Source of the DNA: Ophiosphaerella korrae
Lineage: Eukaryota > Ascomycota > Dothideomycetes > Pleosporales > Phaeosphaeriaceae
Direction: 5' to 3'
NCBI GenBank assembly: GCA_028456385.1
Contig: JALNQF010000141.1
Coordinates: 1 to 64,000 of the forward strand
DNA length: 64,000 nucleotides
Position numbers and translations under genes: made by a program. Below the pieces are notes generated by a model, which searched no databases, was not told the origin of the DNA, and worked only from the letters and a program-made list of their open reading frames with translations. Shown here piece by piece: positions 36,566-47,248 of this stretch (position 1 is its first letter; each line of letters opens with the position of its first letter).

Positions 36566-37551
36566 ATGACGACCAACATCAGTCTCGGCAAGGTTAACGG
36601 CCTTTACGATACCATCAATCCATCCACAAAGCTAAAAGATGCCGCCAAGGGCAAAGTGGTTCTTATAACCGGAGCCGGCCGTGGTAAGTATCCGTCTCAC
36701 TATCTTGGAATTTCGATGATTAAGCGACAGCAGGTATCGGTCAGGCGACCGCGAAAGCTTTTGCGGAAGCTTCCGCTTCAAGCCTCATCCTATGCGCGCT
36801 GGAAGATGCTGAGCTTAATGAGACCGAGCTCTTGATCAAATCCATTCGACAAGACATCAAAATATTCAGCAGGGCGCTGGATGTGTCCAACGATAGCGCT
36901 GTCTCTGCTTTCGTTGCGGATGCAGCGGCTTGGGCTGGAGGCAATATCGACGTGCTATGTTGCATTGCAGGTGTTAGCCCACCACAACAATCAGTTGTGG
37001 AGAGTGACCCATTGCGTTGGTGGAAGGGACTGGAAGTTAACATCAATGGTGTTTACCTGTTCGCACGTTATGTCTTGCCGATAATGCGAGAAAGGAAACA
37101 GGGCCATATCATGTTTGCGTCGTCTGCGATCATACTTGGAAAACACCAAAATGCATCCAGCTATTCGGTGGGAAAGGTGGCTGTTGCTCATATGGCCGAG
37201 ATAATACACGAGGAAATGCACGGAGAGGGCATTCGAGTGTTTGCCTTCCATCCTGGCGGAATTCTTACTCGACTGCTCACCGACATGGAGGACAACGAAA
37301 AGGCTGAATGGGCGGTGAAGGCATCGAAGGTAATCCGAGCAATGCTAAAGGACGACATCGCACTGCCAGGTAATAGTTGCGTCTTCCTGAGCACTGGGAA
37401 ACTCGACTTTATGAGCGGCAGATATGTTGATTTCACCATTGGCATGGACCAGCTGCTGCAAAACCAGGAGGCCATTGAGCAGCACAACCTGTTCAAGATC
37501 AACGTGGGCGCCAACTGGGACTCAGCGGGTGGCGTGCGGCCCTTTTATTGA
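36566..37551 (+). CDS. Short-chain dehydrogenase/reductase (SDR)
   Basis: Predicted NAD(P)-dependent oxidoreductase of 311 residues from two exons, 36566-36683 and 36734-37551. The 50-bp intron (GTAAGT...CAG) falls inside the cofactor-binding glycine motif. The motif TGAGRGIG at residues 35-42 binds the nucleotide. N142 (in VNINGVY), S170 (in FASSA), Y183 and K187 (YSVGK) form the classical catalytic set, and HPGG follows in the C-terminal half. The NNAG structural motif is altered to CIAG. Substrate unknown; the C-terminal part (after residue 250) resembles fungal SDRs of secondary-metabolite loci. The gene starts only ~100 bp from the inverted-repeat element, so its promoter is very short or includes transposon DNA. 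It is intact and unmutated. Confidence 0.88.
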
Positions 37552-37706
37552 TAAAAGATGAAGAATGTATATAGCAGGAATTGGTCTTGATGTTTTTGAA
37601 ATGTTGGCTTCTGCAAGTGGTGCGAGAACAATTGACTGCCGCGAGCGCCGCTGACTAAACGCAGCACCCGGATAGGTGTGGGGAAACCCCGCAATTCAGC
37701 GGCTAT

Positions 37707-37994
37707 ATGTGTGTACTTGAGCTTCACTCCCGTGCTTGCGTGTGCAGTACCGTCAAACCTTCGAGGCGCAATGCCCCCCCCAAGCGCGTTAAAGAGAGCG
37801 ACCGCCAGCGATGCCTTCGAGCGTGCGGTAACTGCGCCCGCCGCAAGGAGAAATGCTCAGGTCAGGTGCCATGCGCTCGCTGCCTGCAGCGCCGTGTAGC
37901 AGGCTCATGTCACGTGCCCACGAGCCATGCCGTCCCAACTACGCGCAGCCACAGTCCCAGCCACAGTCCTAGCTATAGTCCTAGTGTTGCGTAG
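37707..37994 (+). CDS. Short Zn(II)2Cys6 zinc-cluster protein or truncated regulator
   Basis: A 95-residue frame with a fungal binuclear zinc-cluster DNA-binding motif: cysteines at residues 40, 43, 50, 56, 59 and 68 (CX2CX6CX5CX2CX8C), with the basic ARRKEK between the second and third. It is followed by a Ser/Pro/His-rich tail (SHSPSHSPSYSPS) and a stop. Zinc-cluster regulators usually have 500-900 residues with a middle homology region; none is recognisable downstream. It may be a truncated regulator, the first exon of one whose remainder is lost, or a mini-protein. The ATG is uncertain. It sits 156 bp after the SDR on the same strand, the usual kind of partner in a metabolite cluster. Confidence 0.6.
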   Translation: MCVLELHSRACVCSTVKPSRRNAPPKRVKESDRQRCLRACGNCARRKEKCSGQVPCARCLQRRVAGSCHVPTSHAVPTTRSHSPSHSPSYSPSVA

Positions 37995-38507
37995 CAAAAT
38001 AGGAGCCCGAGCTCACTCAAGCTCGGTATTCTGCTGCCTGGACCGGTATATATACTAATACACACTTGCGACACACCCCCTATATGCCCGGGGCAGTATG
38101 TCAGCTACATGGAGCTGGGGGGCGGGCTACATGGAGCTGGCAAGGAGCCATTAAGGCTGGTACGTCACCTCGTGCCCTGTGGATCCGGCGCGGGGCCTTG
38201 AAGGCCGGCGCAGCGCCAATGACCTAATCGTGCCGCTCTGCTACTTTATTTGGAGCTATGTTCTCATAGCTGCTCGATAAGAGGTAGGTTCAAGCGAATA
38301 ACACGCCGGCGATGCCGGTTGTGGTCACCCACCGCAGTAATCAACCGTCCAGAAGTTGCTTGCGCAGAAGACACCGCGCGAACCGGGCTCATAACTGTTG
38401 CGAGATGCGAGCTCAGGAATGAGTGGGAGATGATCATTGATTGAAGAGCTATCTAAGCTGGGCTACTTATATACAGTGGAGCAGCTCGAACGGCTCGTGC
38501 GGCTCGC
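37995..38507. other. Intergenic region with short direct repeat, no gene seen
   Basis: Normal-composition DNA. It contains a 16-bp direct repeat (gctacatggagctgg) near 38103-38141. It could hold lost exons of the zinc-cluster gene, but none can be supported. Confidence 0.4.
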
Positions 38508-38765
38508 TTACTGCTGCGGGCTTACCTGAATCGTATGGAGCGGAGCTCTAACTTGCGACACATCCCGCTTAGCCTGTTCAACGCAGAACTGGATCTTATC
38601 GTATCCAGCCTTGTTGTATCCGGTACCATTCGTGAGGTCGTTATATGTCACCTCTTCGTCTAGCCAGGTGTGCGATAATATAGCGTAAGCGGGAATTTCA
38701 TCTTCTCAGGTCAAATCTTCTGTCAAACGAGGGATGTCACTGTTGCTGAATTCCAGGAGTCGCAT
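38508..38765 (-). pseudogene. HET-domain (heterokaryon incompatibility) gene fragment
   Basis: Starting at the ATG complement 38765-38763, the minus strand reads MRLLEFSNSDIPRLTEDLT, then a TGA stop. In the same frame EDEIPAYAILSHTWLDEEVT and KAGYDKIQFCVEQAKRD follow, the typical beginning of a HET domain in self/non-self recognition genes. The stop sits where relatives have a polar residue and is a one-base CGA-to-TGA change. After AKRD similarity ends; a donor-like GTAAGC lies at 38525-38520, but the rest of the domain (the W-V-D-T-C-C-I-D-K block) is absent. So this is a 5' remnant of a HET gene with a premature stop and truncation. Confidence 0.8.
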
Positions 38766-39384
38766 TGTGTGGTGCTAGGAGAGAGGCTGAGAGAGGATCG
38801 CGTGGCAGCCTGATCGCCCGGTTCCGATCCAGTTACACATTCATCGACTTTCTGGCTAATCAGGCAAATGGGGGCGACTATAGCTGCTGTTGCACTTGAT
38901 TGTTTGAGCAGATTTTCGATGCGACGGCTGCAGAGAGGGAAGGAACATAGGCAACCTTGGATAGGTAGTAGAAATGTGCCTAAATTACGGTGGAGTACAG
39001 CTGGCTGGGCTCACGAATAGTATCAAAGCACGTTTGACACCCGAGTAAGCCGGCTGCAGTCAACATACATCCCGAGTGTAGCTGCATATGAATCTCCCGT
39101 GCAATGCTTCTGGTGAAAAATAGACATTATTGGCAAATCCCTCGAAACACTTTTTGAAGATCTCTTGCGTTTTGTACTAGATCAAAAAACGATTCAGCTG
39201 AGAAACTGATCTTGATAAAAAACGATGTGAATGCGAATGCGCTGATGCTAGGTGAGGCGAGAAGGACCTTGGAGCTGGAGCTTCGGCCTGACGTCTTGCC
39301 CCGCCCCCACTTGGTAAAAGTTCACAAGTCTCTCACACCACTTCAACACCCCAAAGTACCCACTATACTTGACCAGATCTTACC
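38766..39384. promoter_or_regulatory. Shared upstream region of HET remnant and HEM3
   Basis: About 620 bp between divergent genes. It should hold the HEM3 promoter (plus strand) and the former HET promoter (minus strand). No specific element identified. Confidence 0.4.
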
Positions 39385-40623
39385 ATGGCCTCAACAACAG
39401 CCACAGACCTTGAATCGCCGTCCCAATCTGCACCACAAACAGCAAACACTTCCACCAATACTCAGTTTCCTCACGTGAACATTGGCACACGCAACTCGAC
39501 ACTTGCCCAGATTCAAGCTCGGTCTGTCGCACAAGCTCTGAAAGATGCGCATCCCGAGCGCACATATAACATTTGCCCGGTTGTGGTACAAGGTGATCGC
39601 GACAAGGTCACACCCTTACAGCAATTGAGTCAGGGAGAGAATGCGAAGAGTTTGTGGACGGGTGAATTAGAAAGCATGCTAGAAAAGGGCGAACTCGACA
39701 TCATTGTCCACTGCTTGAAGGGTCAGTTGTATTCATGCCAACTAAGTTAGAACCAACTGACACACCGACAAGATATGCCTACCCAGCTCCCTGATAATCT
39801 CGCCCTCGGCGCTATTCTCGAGCGCGAGGACCCTCGTGACGCACTTATCATCTCACCTCGCCTACCGAAAGATACCACACTTGCGAGTCTTCCTCAAGGC
39901 GCAACTATTGGTACCTCATCCGTGCGTCGCGCAGCGCAACTACGTCGACTGTTCCCACATTTGCAATTTGCTGATCTAAGAGGCAACGTCGGGACACGGT
40001 TGGGCAAGCTAGATGCAGAAGACTCGAAATACTCCGCCATTGTCCTCGCTACAGCTGGACTGAAGAGAATGGGATTAGACAGTAGAATCAGCCAGTACCT
40101 GAGCAGCGCCAATGGAGGCATGCTGCATGCGGTTGGCCAGGGTTCACTTGGAATAGAGATCAGGAAAAGTGATAAAGCAATGGAAGACCTCCTCAGCGGA
40201 GTTCGATGTGAAAGAACAACAAGAGCATGCTCCGCAGAGCGAGCCCTATTGAGAGCGCTAGAGGGAGGTTGCAGCGTGCCCATTGGTGTCGAGACATCAT
40301 GGCGTAGTGGCAAAGGTCTTACAGTTGGATCACGGCCAGCAAAAGACTATGACAAGCATGGTAACGCGGTCGAGGAGCCAGAGCCAGATTTAGAAGAACA
40401 AGAGCTAGTACTTAAGGCATTGGTCGTGAGCGTAGACGGGAAGGAAGTGGTCGAGCATGAAGCCGCACAAAAAGTGCGGTCGGCAGAAGAGGCAAAGGAA
40501 ATGGGACGGGAAGTAGCAAAGGTTCTGATTGAAAAAGGCGCAGATAAAATTCTGGAAAAGATCAATGTCGAGAAGCAATGGGTGGCGAAGAAGCAGCTTG
40601 AGGAGCTTAAAGCAGCCTCATGA
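39385..40623 (+). CDS. HEM3: Porphobilinogen deaminase (hydroxymethylbilane synthase)
   Basis: Third step of cytosolic heme synthesis: four porphobilinogen molecules are joined to hydroxymethylbilane. Two exons, 39385-39721 and 39773-40623, with a 51-bp intron (GTCAGT...CAAG) that splits the catalytic stretch HCLK/DMPT; product 395 residues. Recognisable parts are IGTRNSTLAQIQ (residues ~33-44, substrate pocket), the catalytic aspartate at about 113 in KDMPTQLPDNL, GTSSVRRAAQLRR (~159-171), and ADLRGNVGTRLGKL (~179-192). The dipyrromethane-cofactor cysteine is at about 279 in EGGCSVPIG. The C-terminal domain carries a lysine/glutamate-rich tail. The usual HSLKD serine is cysteine here. The single-copy housekeeping gene is fully open and free of RIP stops despite its neighbours. 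Confidence 0.95.
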
Positions 40624-41065
40624 GCGTTGACCAAGCGCACAGATAATCATATGATCTTGGGTCAAGCTGTAGAGCCTGGTAGGAGTCATGTGTCACTAAA
40701 GTAAGGCTAGTTACCTAGTTATCTCGAGGGACAACAACCTAAGTCCTATATAGGCTGGGCGATAAAGTTATAAACTATATAAATACAATCTAAATCTCAA
40801 GACTATATGTTATAGTAAGCCACAAAGTTATCTGCTCGGCCGAATTCAAGGTGATGGCACGTGACATATGTCCGTTCACCAAGCTAGCATGCGGGTGATA
40901 GACTGCAGCGTCGGCCACAAGGCTGAGGCTGAGGCTGAGCGACAGCAACTGTCGACAGCGCTGTTGTTGCCAAACGATGCTCATTCCTTTCTTTCCCTTT
41001 CTTTCCGCATATATCAGCTCCCAATAGTCATACTTCCATTGCCCTCCCCCTCGCAACGGCCCCAA
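40624..41065. other. Intergenic region
   Basis: It contains the HEM3 3' end and the upstream region of the phosphorylase-domain pseudogene. A short aggctgaggctgaggctgag tandem is near 40920 and a pyrimidine-rich stretch near 40985-41010. No gene. Confidence 0.4.
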
Positions 41066-44000
41066 ATGCTACGCTCGCTGCGCTGCGAAGACTACACGGT
41101 GGGGTGGGTGTGCGCGCTGCCTGTCGAGCTGGCGGCGGCGCAGGAGATGCTCTGTGAGGAGCACGATACACCTCTATACGACGCCCACGACACTAACCTC
41201 TACATCTGCGGACGCGTCGGCGAACACAATGTCGTCATCGCCTGTCCGCCTAAAGGCCAAGCTGGCATCCAATCAGCTGCAGCGGCTGCTAACTTGATGA
41301 TGTTGACCTTCTCGTCGATGCGGTTTGGCCTGATGGTAGGCACTGGTGGCGGCGTTCCCAGTGAGGATGCAGACGTCCGGCTTGGAGATGTGGTGGTTGG
41401 CAAGTCGTACAAGACACACAGCGGAGTGGTGCAGTAAGACTTGGGCAAGGCTACGCTCAGCGGGTTCAAGCGCACGGGAGCGCTCAACATACCGCCAGCC
41501 GTGTTGCAGAGCGCAGTAGTGAACCTGTAGGTTAAGTAGATGAAAGGGAAGGACAGGCTGCTAGAGTATCTGTCGAAGCTCGATAGTCTGCCGGGCTTCA
41601 GTCGCGAAGCTGCCGGCTCAGATACTCTTTTCGAGGTGGAGTATGAGCGTGCAGAAAGAGGAGCAACGTGCGGGAAGTGCAGCACAGAGCACGCAATCGC
41701 TCAGGAGGCACGGGCACAAGAGGTGGTAGTGCACCATAGGACCATCACGTCGGGCAATCAAGTGATCAGGAATGCTGCTATAAGAGACAAACTGAGTGCG
41801 GAGCTAGGCGGGGTGCTGTGCTTCGACATGGAGGCGGCAGGGCTAATGAACAACTTCCCGTGTCTGGTGGTGCGCGGCATTTGCGGCTACGCGGACTCGC
41901 ACGAGAACAAGCAGTGGCAGGCGTACGCGGCGGGGACGGCGGCGGCGTATGCGAAGGAGTTGCTCTCAGTGATTCCACTGGCAGATGCGGTGAAGACACG
42001 CTGGGTGGAAGAAGTGATGAAGGGTTCAGGCAGTCACATCAGCCGGGGGTTTGTTTACACGAACGACGTAACAGAACGCGACTCGCAGCCCTCATCCCCT
42101 AAGCATTCTTCTAAGCAAATTTCCACCATCCCAAGTACGGTATCTCACACCCATGGGTTATCAGATAAGATATGAAGCTCGACTGGCAAAGGTTCCGAGG
42201 CCATCATTGATTTCACTTATCACACAACACAGGATCCAACGTTTGGTGCTCAGGATGACAAACAAAAAGAGCAAACATTGTCACCGGAGCCGTCTACGGC
42301 ACGTACAGTACATGCGCCGTCCGCAACATTGACATCGCCTGCCCTACGGGACAAAGGCTAGATAACTGGCCTTGCTGATGAGCTCTTTGGAGCCGTCAAC
42401 TCCCCCGGTCTAACCAGGGATGCTCTAGATCGTATCTCACAGTTGCTGCCAGACCCGCTTCGGGCCTTTGCTATGAAGGAAGCTCCAACATCAATGCATC
42501 GCGACGTTATGTTTTATATTCGAAGAGAACGAATGTAAGTCTGTCATGACTCGCTTCTTGCCACTTGGACTTGACGCTTACAATCGGCCCTAGGAGTGTA
42601 CAAGAGTCGTTCCAACGCTTGGCCGACGACATGTCCCAGCCCGAAGAGCCCATGAAAGTTAATGAAGAATTCGGCAAAGACGCGATCAATAGGTACATGA
42701 AGGACACCGAGGGGTATGGCGATGTTCCTGAACAACACATTGAACACGAAGCATTCGACCCCGACGAGGATCAATACGATAGTCCCAATAGTGGCATGAT
42801 CTTCGAATTCATACTACAGACTGCAGCTTACAAGTGGCTTGTTGCAATATTGAAAAGAGAAACCACTTTGATCCGCGCAAGTCCCGACCTCATGGGGGAG
42901 ATCGGAGCTCAGATCCGAGGTGTGCTGCCATCATCTGGCGAGGAGGTCAGTAGGAAGGCCTCGCCACAGGAGTATAAGGCAACGTTCGAGTTACTCTGGA
43001 ACCCCCTACAGTATGTCGAGGAGCAGCAGTATAATGAGAGCCCAGAAGAGGCATTGGAGGAAGCCATTACTCTTACCGGAACCGTTGATGATGCACAAGC
43101 TCTGACTGCCCTTGGGTATCTCTGCCAAGTGTGGCCAGCCAGCGGGATTCGTGTTATGCGACTGATCACTGATGTTGCATGCAATGTCTCCGAACGTTTT
43201 AGCGCTGGTGGGTGAACCTTTCGTCTCCAGATATGCACGTATTCTCATCCGATCCTTCAGCCAGCCTACCAGACGGGACAGAGCTTCAAGCTCGGATCGA
43301 TGGCAGCAGATTATTAGCCACTGCGGTAGGCTCCAGCGAATCTCTCGCCGAGGCTGGACAACAGCTTGCGTAGCTCGGTGCAGCACTTCGATCGTCGCCA
43401 GTCGATACGGGTATCACACATTGCATTCCATATATTCGAGAGTGTCATCCGATGCATGCTAGCTTTTTAGCCGAGCCATATAAGCAAAGAAGTCAAGCTA
43501 AAATCTTTTACCAACATGATTTCGAAGTAAGGGCGCCATACACGATAGGAATAGAAAGATCAGGGCTCTGCTGGCACAATATGTTCAGTAATCCGATACT
43601 TGTAGGCAGTTTTCCAATACCCAACAGGCCTAAATATAGACTAGGAGCTGAAATGCCGCTTGACTTATTAGCTAGTTTAGTCGGCGCTTCTTAGGCAGTA
43701 GGGATCCAGGGTAAAGTCGTCTCAAAACGCTTCGCGACTATGCTAGTTGCTGTAAAACGTTTAAGTAATCCACTAATCTAGCATTTCTTATTCAACGAAG
43801 AGGGTGAGAGGATATCATATCTCGATGTTGCGCTAGAAGAAGCTTGTGATATAGATGTCTACCAATTAGACGATGTTCGACATGTAGTTAGTTGGTCACG
43901 CGACAGCTCATACTATGCTAGTCAGTATAACTCAATTAGACGCCAAACGAAACGCTATTAATAGGTCAAATTAGGCACCAAAGATGCCAATTACGGCGTT

Positions 44001-45376
44001 AAGGGGACAGACCTCCCACCACCCCACGCGGGGGCGTTACCAGAGAAATTCACTATCAATCTTAGTAAGATCTTCACAGCAGGAGCAACGTTTGCTCCAC
44101 GGGTCAGGCGTATCTCCCCCACTTCGTTCGCGACGTATATGAGCAGAAGCTAATATAGATCGAAAAGAAATATGTTGTCTTATAGGATGAGAAGACTAAG
44201 AGAGGCTGGCTTGTCAATAGAAAGAGCGCTCTGCTCTATCTGGTGTGCATATCACTCAAACTATACAAGAAAGGCAATTACTCTGATAAGCTTTTGTTCG
44301 ACGAGAGCGGGATACAGATCAGAACTGAACACGAACCTGCATCCGCGGCGAAGGTCCTCAAGGACCGAGACTACAGGAAACTTAAAGTTTAGTACGGCAA
44401 GAGTGAGGTATTAAAGGAAAAAGAACGAAAACGCCCAGCAGAACAAGAGGTTAGCACATCCCGAAATAGGAAGAGATCAAGTTCCTTGTTTGAAAACCTT
44501 GTGGAGCAAAAGTGGTCGGTCCTCGAACTTCTTATAGAGAGTCACAAACAACTCGCGAGCCTGAATGGTATCAATCTAAAGCCCCGAATCAGAAAACATC
44601 TCGAAGGTTGGGATTTCGAAGACCTAGCTGGCGAAAGCGACCCTGAACCACGCATTGCGACTCTCAAAGCAGTGGGGTATGGCTGGGTTGATTTTTTCCA
44701 CTGTATAAAGGCAATCACGCTCTTTGGCTGCGGATTCGGCGATATCATCATGCCATCGAAAGCCGAGAGGATCTGTCCTCAATGGTCACAGCTACCGAAG
44801 GGAGAGTATCATCTGGCTGCCAATATGTTTGACTTGAACAATATCATGAGCGGGTCCGTCGAGACGCGTCACAAAGATATTGAAGTTGTTCGTGGTTTGT
44901 TATGGCATTCTCCAACAGATCCATTCACACTCTACAAAGGCCAAGGCCACAAGAACTCCGGAGATTCTTCTGAGCCACCCACGAAGCATCACAGTCCTGT
45001 ACAGGCGCTCTTACCCAAACGGTCGATGCTGTTTCCGAGGCCCCGTAAGCTAGGAGGTCTGAACAATAGCGGCGCGGTCATCTTTGGACACACTATATCT
45101 TGGGGCTCTAACTTTGGAGTAGATAATATTGATGATGTCTCTAACGAGATGCTTGGTTCTCTATATCCTTCAGATCCACAGGAAGCTAGTTTTCGGTCCA
45201 ATATCTCGATGATGACGCCAGAGGAGTCGACGAGCAGACACGCAGTAAGCCCCCTGGTGAAGAGACGGAACTACTTGAACGATGATAGTGATGAAGAGAT
45301 GGAGGATGATGCTGACAGCCGGAGAAAGACCTGGTGGGAAACCGGTTACCCGTCGCTATACGGGCCAACAAGATAG
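41066..45376 (+). pseudogene. Large PNP/UDP-phosphorylase-domain protein, multiply broken
   Basis: The N-terminus (ATG at 41066) reads CEDYTVGWVCALPVELAAAQ..., then GTGGGVP, LGDVVVG and, late, CFDMEAAGLMNNFPCLVVRGICGYADSHENK. That is the nucleoside-phosphorylase (PNP_UDP) domain found at the N-terminus of many fungal NLR-type proteins. The frame is interrupted by TAA at 41435, TAG at 41528 and 41537, TGA at 42173 and TAG at 42359, yet continues to a proper donor at 42535. A 59-bp intron (GTAAGT...CCTAG) leads to an open exon at 42594-43207. From 43231 the homologous-looking frame continues with more stops (43374, 43692, several between 43770 and 44400) and a frameshift near 44100. A final open stretch runs 44486-45376. 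The ~900-residue C-terminal part is unknown to me; no NACHT or ankyrin motif is visible. The parts could also be two adjacent genes. Confidence 0.7.
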
Positions 45377-46335
45377 GTTGCAATAGAAAACCTCGGAACA
45401 TACACTCACAACTATCCCACCCCACGAAACCTTCCTTGCTCGCCTCCAAGGGAAGAATGCCAATCTATAAACACACAGGGTAGCTCCTTGAGTAAGAGCA
45501 CAAATATCGTTAGAGATCAAGCTACAATATACACATCCAAAGCATGAGATCTCGACAGAGCAGCGACGATACAATGGAGGCGAGCTTGAGATGCGCATTC
45601 CGCCTATCAGTAAAAAACTCAAGCGCTTCTCTACATTGATAAAATCTAATCAAAACAGCTATCTTGACAAGCATTTCCAAAGATACGGCGCGTGGCACTC
45701 GGCGTTTGTGATGATGTAGGATATTGAGGAGAAGGAGTGGTACTTGATTATCCTAGTCCTCAGCGGGCACATGGTAGAGACCATCTCCTATATCTGGTAT
45801 GCCTTCCTTTCCCATTTTTCCGGAGAGCATACGCTGGAATTGAGAAGATACTAATATCAAATGACGAGAAGAAAAATAAAAGTACATTTCTTTCTCTCTG
45901 TAGCGTCTTGTCTTGTTGAATCTGGTTCGTAAGTTGTCTGATTTTTAACTATCCAAGTATCTTTTAAAATATAGTATAATCTATTCATTAACTTTTTTTC
46001 TTATATTGTTCCGAGCATCGGCCCTATCACAGAACTCTTGTAGTGAAGCTCAGCTTTACCCAGGCCTAGTACATTTCTTGCAACAGTGATCATTCGCACA
46101 CCGTGATATCCGCCGGCAGTTACGCATGCATGCCACCCAAACCACCCGCATCCTCGCCTCATTATTGCATCCATAGCGCGAAGGGCCCCTACCAGCCTGT
46201 CAACTAGAGAGTCTGTTACCGCAACCCCTTACGTATGTATATTATTATTTATATTATTAAGTTTAGAGTAGATATTACGTTTAGAGTAAGCGTTAAGTTA
46301 AAGTAGTTATAACTTAAACTTATTATGGTTTCTAT
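45377..46335. other. Intergenic region, no gene seen
   Basis: Normal to moderately AT-rich DNA. A short RIP-like stretch near 46240-46320 contains a near repeat gtttagagta(g/a). No supported coding region. Confidence 0.4.
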
Positions 46336-46498
46336 TGTTAAAACACAGCTCTACTCCACCGCGGCAAACAACCAAAGATGCGAGTAATCAACAACGTTGA
46401 TTATCGAAGTAGAACAGTATATATTGCTCTCGGGCTCTCGGGCCCTTCGGCTTCGGTTCGCGCGCTCGCGCAGCTCTGGCCTGGCTCGTAGCCTGACA
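46336..46498 (+). mobile_element. Short solo LTR (163 bp), family S, copy 1
   Basis: Starts TGTTAAAACACAGCTC and ends GTAGCCTGACA. Flanked by TCTAT (46331-46335) and TCTGT (46499-46503), a 5-bp duplication differing by one G/A transition. The 3' half is a GC-rich hairpin-like stretch (cgggcccttcggcttcggtt). Confidence 0.8.
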
Positions 46499-46666
46499 TC
46501 TGTAGTAAAGACTTAGTAACTTCGGAACTAGTATAGGTTTAGGCTATTTACAAGTTATTTAAACTTATTAAAATATTACAACCTTTTAATGAAGAAAAGT
46601 TAAAAGGTAAAAATTTGGTTTTATAAGAATAGTAGCTTGATAAGTAGTAGTATTAGATAATACTAT

Positions 46667-46832
46667 TGTTAGAACGCAGCTCCACTCTACTACGGCAAAC
46701 GACTAAAGAGGCTCGAATAATCAACAGCGTTGATTGCTGGGGTAGAACAGTATATATTGTCTAGGGGCCTTCCAGGCCCTTAGCCTTCGGCTTGCGCGCT
46801 CGTGCAGCTACGGCCTGGCCTGTAGCCTGACA
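46667..46832 (+). mobile_element. Short solo LTR (166 bp), family S, copy 2
   Basis: Starts TGTTAGAACGCAGCTCC and ends GTAGCCTGACA. Flanked by a perfect ACTAT duplication (46662-46666 and 46833-46837). Same orientation as copy 1, 168 bp downstream. Copy 1 shows mainly C-to-T and G-to-A differences from it. Confidence 0.85.
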
Positions 46833-47248
46833 ACTATTCGATAAGGATATAAACTATAGAGTCTTATTACCTTAGCCTACATACCTAATAGTTATCTAGT
46901 ATACTCTCTCTAATCTATTACTCTCTAAGAGTACAGGGATCGAGAGATTGTATTATGTGACGTGCTCTCTCACTTTTCCTAAGTGAGGGAGCGCCTGGGA
47001 TCTAAGGTAGGGTATAGCTACGCTAGGCCGTAACAATTATACTTTGCGATAACCCTCTAAAAGCGCGATGATCCGACTTAATGTAAGTATATCAAGGACA
47101 CTCTTTAACGAAACCTTCGGAGGGCGTACCATCTGTGTTACTTACTTTCCCAACGCAGCCAAATTAAGGTTTCTGAATCAAACTCAACTATGGCTTTTAC
47201 GATTGATTTTCTATGTGCAAACAATCTGGTAATGGCAAAAGTCAACTT
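46833..47248. other. Intergenic, 3' side of monooxygenase pseudogene
   Basis: It includes a pair of short inverted ctctcact / agtgagggag sequences near 46965-46992. No gene recognised. Confidence 0.35.

Noticed and set aside
39212..40640. Several open frames antisense or offset to HEM3
   Set aside because: Shadows of the HEM3 exons; no domain, and HEM3 reads perfectly in its own frame.
45737..45919. 60-codon open frame between the phosphorylase pseudogene and the solo LTRs
   Set aside because: No motif, no intron signals, low-complexity end; not distinguishable from chance.
46336..46832. A miniature LTR retrotransposon (TRIM) bounded by two 165-bp repeats
   Set aside because: Each repeat has its own flanking 5-bp duplication (TCTAT/TCTGT and ACTAT/ACTAT), so two separate solo LTRs explain it better.
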